A stretch of DNA of 64,000 nucleotides from Sphingomonas_L flavalba_A (GTDB taxonomy: Bacteria; Pseudomonadota; Alphaproteobacteria; Sphingomonadales; Sphingomonadaceae): NCBI RefSeq assembly GCF_047553045.1, contig NZ_CP180208.1:2480001-2544000 (forward strand). The letters run 5' to 3'. The position numbers were made by a program, and so were the translations under genes. Shown here in pieces: positions 8,429 to 16,914 of this stretch. Each line of letters starts with the position of its first letter. Position 1 is the first letter of the stretch. Below the pieces are notes generated by a model, which did not search any database, was not told the origin of the DNA, and saw nothing but the letters and a program-made list of their open reading frames with translations.

Positions 8429-9379
8429 TTATTTCAGCAGCCCGATCTCGCGCAGGCGCTGGGTCAGATACTGGTCCGCAGTGATCGGATCGGGGTAGCG
8501 ATCCGGATTTTGCGGGGTGATGCACTGGCGCAACGTGCGGATTTCGAAGTCAGACGCCAGGTGGAGGAAATACGGCATCGAGTAGCGCGAGACGCCGCGC
8601 CGTTCCGGCGGCGGGTTGACCACCCGGTGGGTGGTCGACGGCAGGACATGGTTGGTCAGCCGCTGCAACATGTCGCCGACATTGACGACCAGCGCCCCGT
8701 CCGGCGGGGCGACCGGCAGCCAGCGGCCGTCGCGGTCGAGCAGTTGCAACCCCGCTTCCTCCGCGCCGAGCAGCAGGGTGATCAGGTTGATGTCCTCATG
8801 CGCACCAGCGCGGACGCCGGGCGCGTCGGCCGGGACCGGCGGGTAGTGGAGCAGGCGCAGCACGCTGTTGCCGTTTTCGGTCGGGCCGGCAAACCAGTCC
8901 GGCGCAAGGCCGAGGTGGCGGGCGATGGCGGCAAGCAGGCGCAGGCCGACCCGGTCGAGCGCGTCGAACAGGGCAAGGAAGGTCGGCTTGAAATCCGGCA
9001 GCTCAGCCGGCCACAGGTTGTCGGCCATACGATCGCGGTAACGGTGGCCGGCGGGCAGCTCGCGCCCGACATGCCAGAATTCCTTCAGGTCGTGCTGCGC
9101 CGCGTCCTTGGCGATCTCGATTCCGAACGGGGTGTAACCGCGCGCGCCGGCCTTGCCCGGCAAATGATAGGCGGCCTTCCGTTCCACCGGCAGCGCGAAG
9201 AACGCGCGGGTTTCCGCCCAGCCCCGCGCGATCAGCGCCGGGTCGATGCCATGATCGGCGATGACGGCGAAGCCGAAACGTTCGAAGCTGGCACCGAGCG
9301 CATGGGCGAAACCGGCGGGATCGCGCGCCTCGTCGGCAAGAGAAAGCGGCGGGACGGATGACAGGGAAACACCAGACAT
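8429..9379 (-). CDS. 2-oxoglutarate/Fe(II)-dependent oxygenase, isopenicillin N synthase-like
   Basis: Non-haem iron oxygenase of the IPNS/2OG family, 316 residues. The N-terminal DIOX_N-like half is followed by the jelly-roll domain with iron ligands His194 and Asp196 (AHEDINLI) and His251 (THRVVNP), plus the RxS pair Arg265/Ser267 that normally grips the 2-oxoglutarate carboxylate. Such proteins are common in bacteria with unknown substrates. It is transcribed toward hom, 84 bases from the chosen hom start, and is divergent from the ABC transporter gene at 9493. Confidence 0.88.
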   Translation of the reverse strand: MSGVSLSSVPPLSLADEARDPAGFAHALGASFERFGFAVIADHGIDPALIARGWAETRAFFALPVERKAAYHLPGKAGARGYTPFGIEIAKDAAQHDLKEFWHVGRELPAGHRYRDRMADNLWPAELPDFKPTFLALFDALDRVGLRLLAAIARHLGLAPDWFAGPTENGNSVLRLLHYPPVPADAPGVRAGAHEDINLITLLLGAEEAGLQLLDRDGRWLPVAPPDGALVVNVGDMLQRLTNHVLPSTTHRVVNPPPERRGVSRYSMPYFLHLASDFEIRTLRQCITPQNPDRYPDPITADQYLTQRLREIGLLK

Positions 9380-9492
9380 GCCCGCCGTTTACGGCCATTC
9401 CCTGCCCGGCGCCAGCGGCCAGATACCGCCACCGGCGTTCGGGCTTGGGCACCGCGCCCGAAGCGTCTAAAGCGGTGTCCCGGCCGCGTCGC

Positions 9493-10437
9493 ATGGAGCC
9501 CAGCTTGTCCCCCGCCATCACCGTTTCCGGGGTCTCCAAGACCTACAAATCCGGGCATACCGCGCTGCACAGCGTCGATCTGGAGATCGCGCGTGGCGAA
9601 ATCTTCGCGCTGCTCGGGCCGAACGGCGCGGGCAAGACGACGCTGATCAGCATCATCTGCGGCATCGTCAACCCGACGACCGGCACCGTCCTCGCCGATG
9701 GGCATGACGTCGTCCGCGACGCGAAGGCGGCGCGGCGCAAGATCGGGCTGGTGCCGCAGGAACTGTCGACCGACTCGTTCGAGACGGTTTACGCCACCGT
9801 CCGGTTCAGCCGGGGCCTGTTCGGCCGGCCGCCCAACCCGGCGCATATCGAAAAGGTGCTGCGCGACCTGTCGCTGTGGGACAAGCGCGACAGCAAAATC
9901 ATGACGCTGTCGGGCGGAATGAAGCGGCGGGTGCTGATCGCCAAGGCGCTGGCCCACGAGCCGGACATATTGTTCCTCGACGAGCCGACCGCCGGCGTCG
10001 ACGTCACCCTGCGCCGCGACATGTGGGACCTGGTCAACGGCCTTCGCGCCAAGGGCGTCACCATCATCCTCACCACCCACTATATCGAAGAAGCGGAGGA
10101 AATGGCCGACCGTGTCGGGGTGATCGACAAGGGCCGGCTGATCCTGGTCGAGGACAAGGCGGTGCTGATGGCCAAGCTCGGCAAGCGCCGGATGGTGCTG
10201 ACCCTACCGGCGCCGATAACAGCGGTGCCTGCGGCGCTTGGCGAATGGGACCTGACGCTGGAGGATGGCGGACGCCAGCTTGTCCTGACCTTCGACACCA
10301 AGGCCGATCATACCGGCATTCCGTCGCTGCTGCGGCGAATGGGCGACCTCAACATACCGATCATCGACATGGACATGACGCGCAGCACGCTGGAAGACAT
10401 TTTCGTCGGGCTGGTCAGCCAGGGAGCGGCGGCATGA
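9493..10437 (+). CDS. ABC transporter ATP-binding protein (ABC-2 exporter type)
   Basis: Nucleotide-binding subunit of an exporter, 314 residues. Walker A GPNGAGKT is at 42-49, signature LSGGM at 139-143, Walker B ILFLDEP at 159-165, and the switch histidine in TTHY follows. A C-terminal extension of about 90 residues is typical of the YadG/CcmA-like group. The frame is open upstream to 9358, but that part overlaps the divergent oxygenase gene and looks non-coding; the ATG giving MEPSLSPAITVSG is a better start. Its stop overlaps the permease start (ATGA), so the two are coupled. Confidence 0.93.
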   Translation: MEPSLSPAITVSGVSKTYKSGHTALHSVDLEIARGEIFALLGPNGAGKTTLISIICGIVNPTTGTVLADGHDVVRDAKAARRKIGLVPQELSTDSFETVYATVRFSRGLFGRPPNPAHIEKVLRDLSLWDKRDSKIMTLSGGMKRRVLIAKALAHEPDILFLDEPTAGVDVTLRRDMWDLVNGLRAKGVTIILTTHYIEEAEEMADRVGVIDKGRLILVEDKAVLMAKLGKRRMVLTLPAPITAVPAALGEWDLTLEDGGRQLVLTFDTKADHTGIPSLLRRMGDLNIPIIDMDMTRSTLEDIFVGLVSQGAAA

Positions 10438-11195
10438 ACGGTCACGGCATATTGGCGATCTACCGCTTCGAAATGGCGCGGGCGCTGCGAACTTTGTGGC
10501 AAAGCCTGGTCGCGCCGGTGCTGACCACCTCGCTCTATTTCATCGTGTTCGGCGGCGCGATCGGCTCGCGGATGCAGCAGGTCGGCGGTGTCGACTATGG
10601 CGCGTTCATCGTCCCCGGCCTGATCATGCTGACCCTGCTGACCCAGAGCATTTCCAACGCGTCGATCGGCATCTACTTTCCGAAATTCACCGGCACGATC
10701 TACGAATTGCTGTCGGCGCCGGTGTCGGCGTGGGAAATCGTCGTCGGCTATGTCGGCGCGGCGGCGACCAAGTCGGTCGTGCTCGGCCTGATTATTCTGG
10801 CGACCGCCGCCTGTTTCATGCCGATCCACATCGCCCATCCCGGCGCGATGATCGCCTTCCTGTTGCTGACCGCGATCACCTTCAGCATGTTCGGCTTCAT
10901 TCTCGGCATCTGGGCCGACGGGTTCGAGAAATTGAGCTTCGTGCCAATCCTGGTGGTAACGCCACTGACCTTCCTAGGCGGCGCCTTCTATTCGATCGAC
11001 ATGCTGCCGCCGTTCTGGCGCAGCGTCAGCCTGTTCAACCCGGTGGTCTATCTGGTCAGCGGCTTTCGCTGGAGCTTCTACGGCCAGGGCGACGTGGCGG
11101 TCGGGATCAGCCTGGCGCTGACCCTGATATTCATGATCGGCTGCATGGCGGCGATCGTCTGGATCTTCCGCACCGGATACCGGCTGAAGGCGTAG
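10434..11195 (+). CDS. ABC-2 type transporter permease
   Basis: Membrane partner of the preceding ATPase; 253 residues with about six hydrophobic segments. It has the ABC-2 core features: an N-terminal amphipathic region with IYRFEMARALRTLWQ, a GGAIGSRM loop after the first membrane span, and the late FLGGAFYSIDMLPP motif typical of the YadH/NodJ-like permease group. Start ATG overlaps the ATPase stop. Substrate unknown; related pairs export polysaccharide, drugs or lipids. A hairpin follows directly after the stop. Confidence 0.93.
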   Translation: MNGHGILAIYRFEMARALRTLWQSLVAPVLTTSLYFIVFGGAIGSRMQQVGGVDYGAFIVPGLIMLTLLTQSISNASIGIYFPKFTGTIYELLSAPVSAWEIVVGYVGAAATKSVVLGLIILATAACFMPIHIAHPGAMIAFLLLTAITFSMFGFILGIWADGFEKLSFVPILVVTPLTFLGGAFYSIDMLPPFWRSVSLFNPVVYLVSGFRWSFYGQGDVAVGISLALTLIFMIGCMAAIVWIFRTGYRLKA

Positions 11196-11275
11196 GGTTT
11201 GTGCTGCTCAGGCGGCACCGCCCTCCAGCATTGTTTGAATGGTGCTAAAGGGCGGTACCGTTTCCGCTTGAACAG
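11196..11275. repeat. REP-like hairpin element, copy 1 (possible two-way terminator)
   Basis: Between the convergent permease and fabI genes. Arms 11213-11230 and 11243-11260 pair at 15 of 18 positions with a 12-base loop. It is flanked by GGTTTGTG (11196-11203) and GCTTGAACAG (11266-11275). The same two flanks surround a different, larger hairpin at 41190-41304, which suggests one repeat family. No clear T-tract follows, so termination is only possible, not shown. Confidence 0.55.
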
Positions 11276-11283
11276 GACACACC

Positions 11284-12093
11284 CTAAGCCAGCGCGATAT
11301 CCGGCGCGTCCTCCGCCTTCATGCCGATGACGTTGTAGCCGGCGTCGACATGATGGATCTCGCCGGTCACCCCGGCCGACAGATCGCTCAGCATATAAAG
11401 GCCGGCGCCGCCGACATCCTCGATCGTCACGTTGCGGCGCAATGGCGCGTTCAGCAGGTTCCATTTCAGGATATAGTTGAAATCGCCGATACCCCGCGCG
11501 GCAAGCGTCTGGATCGGCCCGGCGGAAATCGCGTTGATCCGGATATTGTCGCCGCCCAGATCGACCGCGAGATATTTGACACTGGTTTCCAGCGCCGCCT
11601 TGGCGACACCCATGACGTTATAGTGCGGTACAACCTTTTCCGCGCCGTAATAGCTAAGCGTCAGGATCGCGCCGCCGTTCGGCATCATCGACCGCGCCCG
11701 CTGCGTCACCGCGACCAGGCTGTAGGCGGAGATGTTCATCGTCATCAGGAAATTGTCGAGCGTCGTGTCGTAATAGCGCCCGCGCAACTGGTTCTTGTCC
11801 GAAAAGCCGATTGCGTGGACGACGAAGTCGATCGTCGGCCAGCGCGCGGCGAGCGTCGCGAAGGCGACGTCGAGCGCCGCCATTTCCGCCACGTCGCATT
11901 CGATCAGGAAGTCGGAACCCAGCGATTCCGCCAGCGGGCGCACACGCTTTTCGGTCGCTTCCCCCTGGTAGGCGAAGGCAAGTTCGGCGCCCGCCTCGCT
12001 CAATTTCTTGGCGATCCCCCAGGCCAGCGAGCGATCATTGGCCAAACCCATGATCAGACCGCGTTTTCCCTTCATCAGGCCGTTCACACTCAT
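11284..12093 (-). CDS. fabI: enoyl-[acyl-carrier-protein] reductase (NADH)
   Basis: Last step of each fatty-acid elongation cycle: reduces enoyl-ACP with NADH; the target of triclosan-type inhibitors. The 269-residue protein is a short-chain dehydrogenase variant with GLANDRSLAWGIAK at 16-29 as the divergent nucleotide-binding loop and the FabI active site Tyr149, Tyr158 and Lys165 (YNVMGVAK). Its ATG overlaps the stop of the YihY-like gene upstream, so it is translated from the dnaJ-yihY-fabI transcript. Confidence 0.96.
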   Translation of the reverse strand: MSVNGLMKGKRGLIMGLANDRSLAWGIAKKLSEAGAELAFAYQGEATEKRVRPLAESLGSDFLIECDVAEMAALDVAFATLAARWPTIDFVVHAIGFSDKNQLRGRYYDTTLDNFLMTMNISAYSLVAVTQRARSMMPNGGAILTLSYYGAEKVVPHYNVMGVAKAALETSVKYLAVDLGGDNIRINAISAGPIQTLAARGIGDFNYILKWNLLNAPLRRNVTIEDVGGAGLYMLSDLSAGVTGEIHHVDAGYNVIGMKAEDAPDIALA

Positions 12094-13010
12094 TCCCTTT
12101 CAGCGTGCGTTTCGCTTTCCCGGCTCTTTAGCCTTGGTTCATCGCCCTCCGCCAGCGCCGCGTTCAGTTCGGCACCGACAACCACCCCCAGGCCGATGAC
12201 GAAAAAGAACAGCAGCGACACAATCACCCCGGCCAGACTGCCATAGGTGCGGTTGTACGACCCCAGCATACCAAGGACGACCGGCAACAGCTCCGTCGTC
12301 GCCTGCCACCACAGCGTCACCAGCAACGCGCCCGGCCATTTCGGGCAACCGCGGGCGCGGCGGTAGCGCGACGGCGTCAGGCTGTAGAAGATGATGTAGA
12401 GCGCAACGAACAGCACCGCCGGCGGCACCAGCCGCGACAGACTGATCAACTGCGCGGTTCCGCTGGCGATCGGCACCAGCCGGTAGACGAACTGTTCGAC
12501 GCCGATCAACAGCACCTGCGCGGCAAAGGCGATCAGCGCCAGCAACACCGACCCGATGATGATCCCCATCGAGATCAGCCGGTATTCGTAGAACGGCCGG
12601 TTGTATTTGACGCCATAGGCGCGACGCAGAATGTCGCGGATCGTCTCGATGAAGCTGGCGGTGCTCCACAGCCCGACCAGCGCCCCCAGCCACAGCAACA
12701 TGCCGGATCGCGCGGCGAGCACGTCGGCGATCGGCTGGCGCAGCACATCGGCGACACTGGGCGGCACCGTGCTCAGAAACAGCGCGATCGCCGCCTGCCC
12801 ATCCGCCGTCTGCCCGAAAAGCTGGGCCAGCGCGGCGAGCAGGATGAAGAACGGAAACAGGGTGAGCAGCGACAGATAGGCAAGGTTGCCGGCGTGCGGA
12901 AAGCCTTCGTTAAACGTGCCGACGGCAACCCGCTTCACCACCGCCCAGACCTGCCGGCCGCCGGCGCGACGGCGCGCCTCCGGCGAGAGCGGGGACGTGT
13001 CGCCGGTCAA
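12090..13010 (-). CDS. YihY/BrkB-family inner-membrane protein
   Basis: UPF0761/YihY family integral membrane protein, 306 residues, with about six membrane segments. The N-terminal AGNLAYLSLLTLFPFFILLAAL stretch (written only in part as motif LAYLSLLTLFPF) and the YRRARGCP loop near the middle are typical. Once annotated as ribonuclease BN, the family is now regarded as membrane proteins of unknown function, possibly transport. It lies four bases after the dnaJ-like gene and overlaps fabI by four, so all three form one operon. Confidence 0.9.
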   Translation of the reverse strand: MTGDTSPLSPEARRRAGGRQVWAVVKRVAVGTFNEGFPHAGNLAYLSLLTLFPFFILLAALAQLFGQTADGQAAIALFLSTVPPSVADVLRQPIADVLAARSGMLLWLGALVGLWSTASFIETIRDILRRAYGVKYNRPFYEYRLISMGIIIGSVLLALIAFAAQVLLIGVEQFVYRLVPIASGTAQLISLSRLVPPAVLFVALYIIFYSLTPSRYRRARGCPKWPGALLVTLWWQATTELLPVVLGMLGSYNRTYGSLAGVIVSLLFFFVIGLGVVVGAELNAALAEGDEPRLKSRESETHAERE

Positions 13011-13014
13011 TCGC

Positions 13015-13932
13015 CTAGACGCCGAGCGCGGCGCGAGGGTTGCCGAGATCCCGGTCCTTCAGCTTTTCCGCCACCGCCAGCATATCCGGGTCATCCTTCG
13101 GCACATCGACCAACAGTGTAACCAACTGGCTCCCCCGCCCGTTCCGTCCGTGAAAGCCCTTGTCCTTCAGCCGCAGCACCCTGCCGGACGTCGACCCGGC
13201 GGGAATGGTCACGGTCACCGGCCCGTCGACCGTGGGCACGCGGACCCGGCCGCCAAGCATCGCTTCCGGCACGGTGATCGGCAGGTCGAGGCGGACATCG
13301 TCGCCGTCGCGGGTGAAGAAGCGGTGCGGCACGACCTCGATCGTCACGATCGCATCACCGGCGCCGCCCGACCCCGGCTCGCCCTTGCCGGCCAGCCGCA
13401 TCTGGGTGCCGTTTTCCACCCCGGCGGGCAGTTTCAGGTCGATCGTCTTGCCGTCACCAAGGGTGATGCGCTGGTCGCGCCGCGCCGCCGCGTCCTCGAA
13501 CGGCACGCGCAACCGATAGGCGACGTTGGCGCCCCTTTGCGGCGGCGCCTGCCGGCGCCCGAAACCGCCGGTGAAGCCGCCGCCGCCGCCGCGCCCGCCG
13601 AAAATCCCTTCGAATATGTCGCCGAAATCGCTGGCGGCGAAACCCTGATCCTGGCCGGGGCGAAAACCGCCGGCGCCGGGGCCGCGCGCACCGAACCCTG
13701 CGTAGGTCGGGTTGCCGTCGCCGTCGATCTCGCCGCGATCGAAACGGGCGCGCTTGTCCTTGTCGTTCAGCAGATCATAGGCAGCCGTTACCAGCGAAAA
13801 GCGCTCCGACGCCTTCGGGTTATCTTTGTTCCGGTCCGGGTGCAGCTCCTTGGCGAGCTTGCGATACGCCTTCTTGATGTCGGCTTCGCTGGCGGTGCGC
13901 GCGACGCCCAGTGTTGCGTAAGGATCTGCCAT
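13015..13932 (-). CDS. DnaJ/CbpA-type co-chaperone without zinc finger
   Basis: J-domain protein of 305 residues that would stimulate a DnaK ATPase. The J domain covers about 3-65 with HPD at 31-33. A glycine-rich linker (about 70-130, with many GG and FGG repeats) and two C-terminal substrate-binding beta domains follow. The CxxCxGxG zinc-finger repeats of DnaJ are absent, which makes it a type II, CbpA-like member. First gene of the run with yihY and fabI; divergent from pdxH. Confidence 0.92.
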   Translation of the reverse strand: MADPYATLGVARTASEADIKKAYRKLAKELHPDRNKDNPKASERFSLVTAAYDLLNDKDKRARFDRGEIDGDGNPTYAGFGARGPGAGGFRPGQDQGFAASDFGDIFEGIFGGRGGGGGFTGGFGRRQAPPQRGANVAYRLRVPFEDAAARRDQRITLGDGKTIDLKLPAGVENGTQMRLAGKGEPGSGGAGDAIVTIEVVPHRFFTRDGDDVRLDLPITVPEAMLGGRVRVPTVDGPVTVTIPAGSTSGRVLRLKDKGFHGRNGRGSQLVTLLVDVPKDDPDMLAVAEKLKDRDLGNPRAALGV

Positions 13933-14047
13933 GGCTCTCGCTATGTACGTGGTTTCTGTTGCTCGTCCACTAATTGGGGGCAGCGGCGCATAATTCCAAC
14001 GCCCGACCAGGGGTGACAGGCCCGCGGGGCGCGCCTAAACCCCGTCC

Positions 14048-14626
14048 ATGTCCGACAATCCCTTCGCCCTGTTCGACGACTGGCTGACCGCCGCCCAGGC
14101 GAACGAGCCGAATGACCCCAATGCGATGGCGCTCGCCACCGCCGACGCCGACGGTCGTCCGTCGGTGCGGATGGTGTTGTTGAAGGGCCACGGGCCGGAA
14201 GGCTTCGTCTTCTATACCAACCAGCACAGCCGCAAGGCCGGCGATCTGGCCGACAATCCCCATGCGGCGCTGCTGTTTCACTGGAAATCGCTGCGGCGGC
14301 AGATCCGCATCGAAGGGCCGGTGACGGCGGTCGACGCGGCGCTGGCCGACGCCTATTTCGCCACCCGCCATCGCGATTCGCGGCTGGGCGCCTGGGCATC
14401 CGATCAATCGCGCCCGTTACCGTCGCGCGCCGAATTTGAACTGCGCTACGAAGCGGTCCGCACCCGGTATGAAGGGCAGGAGGTTCCGCGCCCGCCGCAC
14501 TGGTCCGGCTATCGGGTCACGCCCAGCCGGATCGAGTTCTGGGAAGACCGGCCCTACCGCCTGCATCACCGCCGCCTGTTCACCCGCGAGGGCGACGGCT
14601 GGAAGGAGGGCCTGCTCTACCCGTGA
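14048..14626 (+). CDS. pdxH: pyridoxamine 5'-phosphate oxidase
   Basis: FMN enzyme that oxidises pyridoxine or pyridoxamine 5'-phosphate to pyridoxal 5'-phosphate. At 192 residues it is slightly short but complete: the FMN-binding N-terminal part (PSVRMVLLKG, FVFYTNQHSRKAGDL), the central WKSLRRQIRIEG and the C-terminal signature WSGYRVTPSRIEFWE are all present. Its stop overlaps the start of the cation transporter gene by four bases; a three-gene coupled set with phzF follows. Confidence 0.95.
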   Translation: MSDNPFALFDDWLTAAQANEPNDPNAMALATADADGRPSVRMVLLKGHGPEGFVFYTNQHSRKAGDLADNPHAALLFHWKSLRRQIRIEGPVTAVDAALADAYFATRHRDSRLGAWASDQSRPLPSRAEFELRYEAVRTRYEGQEVPRPPHWSGYRVTPSRIEFWEDRPYRLHHRRLFTREGDGWKEGLLYP

Positions 14627-15549
14627 GCGGTCATCGGCCCCTGCCCGGCCTGACCACCCGCGCGGCGCTGGCCAGCGTCGCCACCGCGTTGTTCCTGCTG
14701 GTGCTGAAAGGCTATGCGACCTGGACGACCGGGTCGATGGCGATGCTCGGTTCGCTGGCCGACAGCGGGCTGGACCTCGTCGCGTCGCTCGTCACTCTCT
14801 ACGCCGTCCGGCAAGCCGCGCAGCCCGCCGATGCCGAGCACCGTTTCGGCCACGGCAAGGCGGAAGCACTGGCCGCGCTGTTCCAGGTGATGCTGATCAC
14901 CGCCTCGGCGATCGCGATCCTCGCCGGGGCGGCAGGCCGCCTTGCCAGCGGCGCGAAGACGACAGCCGCGGGAGAAGGCATTGCCGTGTCGCTGGCCGCA
15001 ATCGGCGCGACCCTGCTGCTGACCGCCTATCAGCGGCGGGTGATCGCCCGGACCGGATCGATGGCGATCGGCGCCGACCGGCTGCATTATCAGTCCGACC
15101 TGATGCTGAACCTGGCGGTGATCGCCGCGCTCGCCCTCGACCAATATGCGGGACTGTCCGGAATAGACCCTCTGTTCGGCATCGCCATCGCGCTTTGGCT
15201 TGCCTACGGCGCCTGGCGCTCGGCGACGGCGGCGATCGACCAGCTGATGGACAAGGAATGGCCGGAGGAGAAGCGCCGCCGCCTTGCGGCGGTCGTCAAC
15301 GCCCTGCCCGGCCTGAAGGGGATGCACGACCTGCGCACCCGGCGGTCCGGCAGCCACGACTTCATCCAGTTCCACATCTGGGTCGATCCGGCGATGACGG
15401 TTGCCGCCGCCCACCGCACGGTCGAGGCAGCGGAGACAGCGCTGGCGGCCGAATTCCCCGGCGCCGAAGTGCTGATCCATATCGACCCGGAAGGCCGGAT
15501 CGATACCGAGGATAGCGCGATGGAAGCGCTGCGGGAGACACCGGAATGA
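14623..15549 (+). CDS. cation diffusion facilitator (FieF/YiiP-like metal exporter)
   Basis: Proton-driven Zn2+/Fe2+/Cd2+ exporter of the inner membrane, 308 residues, with about six membrane spans and a cytosolic C-terminal domain from about residue 210. The tetrahedral transport site of YiiP (Asp45, Asp49, His153, Asp157) is matched by Asp47, Asp51, His155 and Asp159, so a Zn/Fe/Cd type is likely. A HRFGHGKAE motif after the second span is typical. It overlaps pdxH upstream and phzF downstream by four bases each. Confidence 0.94.
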   Translation: MSGHRPLPGLTTRAALASVATALFLLVLKGYATWTTGSMAMLGSLADSGLDLVASLVTLYAVRQAAQPADAEHRFGHGKAEALAALFQVMLITASAIAILAGAAGRLASGAKTTAAGEGIAVSLAAIGATLLLTAYQRRVIARTGSMAIGADRLHYQSDLMLNLAVIAALALDQYAGLSGIDPLFGIAIALWLAYGAWRSATAAIDQLMDKEWPEEKRRRLAAVVNALPGLKGMHDLRTRRSGSHDFIQFHIWVDPAMTVAAAHRTVEAAETALAAEFPGAEVLIHIDPEGRIDTEDSAMEALRETPE

Positions 15550-16340
15550 CCCTGGACCTGCCCTTCACCCAGATCGATGCCTTTGCCGACCAGCCGTTCA
15601 CCGGCAACCCGGCGGCGGTGATGCCGCTCGACGCGTGGCTGCCCGACGCGACGCTGCAGGCGATCGCGGCCGAAAACAACCTGTCGGAAACCGCCTTTAC
15701 CGTACCCGCCGACGGCGATGCGGAAGCGGATTATGCCCTGCGCTGGTTCACGCCGACGACGGAGGTCGCGCTGTGCGGCCACGCGACGCTGGCCGCCGGC
15801 CATGTGCTGATCGGCGAGTGTGAGCAAGTCCGCTTTGATACCCGCAAGGCTGGTCTGCTCACGGTCAGCCGCACCGACGCCGGCTATGCGATGGCCCTCC
15901 CCGCCTGGGCGCCGGCGCCGAAACCGCTGCCCCGCGTACTCGCCGCGCTTGGCGTGACTGGCGAAACCCTATGGCACCCCGGCGGCTATGCGGTGGTCGT
16001 GCTCGAGACGGCGGCAGCGGTCAGGGCGGTCGCCCCGGATTTCGCCGCACTGGCCAGGGAAGGCGACCTGCTGACCATCTGCACCGCGCCGGGCGACGAC
16101 ACCGCCATCGTCAGCCGCGCCTTCGCCCCCGGCGCCGGGATCGACGAGGATCCGGTGACCGGGTCGGCCCACGCGGTGATCGTGCCGTGGTGGGCGGAAC
16201 GCCTTGGCCGGACCCGCTTCACCGCATTTCAGGCCAGTCGGCGCGGCGGCCGTCTCGACTGTACGCTCGACGGCGATAGAGTGGTCCTCGGCGGCCGCTG
16301 CGTCACCGTGATCGAAGGCCGCTTCCGTTTGGGGGGATAG
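15546..16340 (+). CDS. PhzF-family isomerase
   Basis: Diaminopimelate-epimerase-fold protein of the PhzF family, 264 residues. The catalytic glutamate lies in NLSETAF at 45-51 (Glu48), with the family motifs GNPAAV near the start, CGHATLAA in the middle and DEDPVTGSAH near the end. The phenazine member isomerises a dihydro-hydroxyanthranilate; most PhzF homologues, including this one, have unknown substrates and no phenazine genes nearby. Translationally coupled to the transporter gene. Confidence 0.9.
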   Translation: MTLDLPFTQIDAFADQPFTGNPAAVMPLDAWLPDATLQAIAAENNLSETAFTVPADGDAEADYALRWFTPTTEVALCGHATLAAGHVLIGECEQVRFDTRKAGLLTVSRTDAGYAMALPAWAPAPKPLPRVLAALGVTGETLWHPGGYAVVVLETAAAVRAVAPDFAALAREGDLLTICTAPGDDTAIVSRAFAPGAGIDEDPVTGSAHAVIVPWWAERLGRTRFTAFQASRRGGRLDCTLDGDRVVLGGRCVTVIEGRFRLGG

Positions 16341-16350
16341 GGGACGTAGG

Positions 16351-16899
16351 ATGACCGACAAGCATGTGATGCGCGGGTTCAGGCTGGCGGGCGCGGCGGC
16401 GATGCTGGCGGCGGCCGGCGGCGTTCAGGCGCAGACCGGGCTGCCCAAGGGCACGCCCGAAATCTACGATCAACTGATCGCCTGCCGCGCCCTGACCGAC
16501 CAGGCGCAACGCTACACCTGCTACGACACCCAGGTCGCGGCACTGGAAGCGGCCGTGACCAGCAAGCAGGTCGCGATCGTCGACCGCGAACAGATCCGGG
16601 AAGCGCGGCGCGGCCTGTTCGGCCTCACCCTGCCCAGCATCCGGCTGTTCGGCGGTGGCGACAAGGACGATTCGGACGCGCCGAAGGAAATCGAGGCGAC
16701 GATCAGCACCGCCTATCGCGGCGGCTATGGCGAATGGTTCATCGTGCTGGAGGACGGCGCGAAATGGCACCAGATCGACAACAAGACGATCATGAGCCCG
16801 AAGCCGGGGCAGACGATCCGCATCCGCTCCGGCGTGCTCGGCAGCTATATGGCGAACGTCAATAAACAACCGGCGATCAAGGTCCGCCGGGAAAATTGA
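16351..16899 (+). CDS. conserved exported protein of unknown function
   Basis: 182 residues with an N-terminal signal peptide (about 1-28, ending VQAQTG). The mature protein begins with a helical stretch holding two cysteines spaced by eleven residues: Cys45 in CRAL and Cys57 in CYD, a CRA...RYTCYD pattern I recall from uncharacterised exported proteins of sphingomonads and xanthomonads. The C-terminal half is beta-rich (WFIVLEDGAKWHQID, GQTIRIRSG, SYMANVN). RBS AGGGGACG-like sequence precedes the ATG. It follows phzF by ten bases and probably shares its transcript. Function unknown. Confidence 0.8.
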   Translation: MTDKHVMRGFRLAGAAAMLAAAGGVQAQTGLPKGTPEIYDQLIACRALTDQAQRYTCYDTQVAALEAAVTSKQVAIVDREQIREARRGLFGLTLPSIRLFGGGDKDDSDAPKEIEATISTAYRGGYGEWFIVLEDGAKWHQIDNKTIMSPKPGQTIRIRSGVLGSYMANVNKQPAIKVRREN

Positions 16900-16914
16900 C
16901 GCCGACCCCGCACC

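Noticed and set aside
7067..9361. Long plus-strand frame opposite hom and the oxygenase
   Set aside because: It is the antisense of two clear genes; high-GC codon bias opens such frames, and its Arg/Gly/His-rich translation matches no family.
9358..9492. Longer N-terminus for the ABC ATPase
   Set aside because: It overlaps the divergent oxygenase start, is Pro/Arg-rich and lacks homology to the family; ATG at 9493 is preferred.
15546..16340. Phenazine biosynthesis from the PhzF-family gene
   Set aside because: PhzF homologues are widespread without phenazine clusters, and no other phz gene is here.
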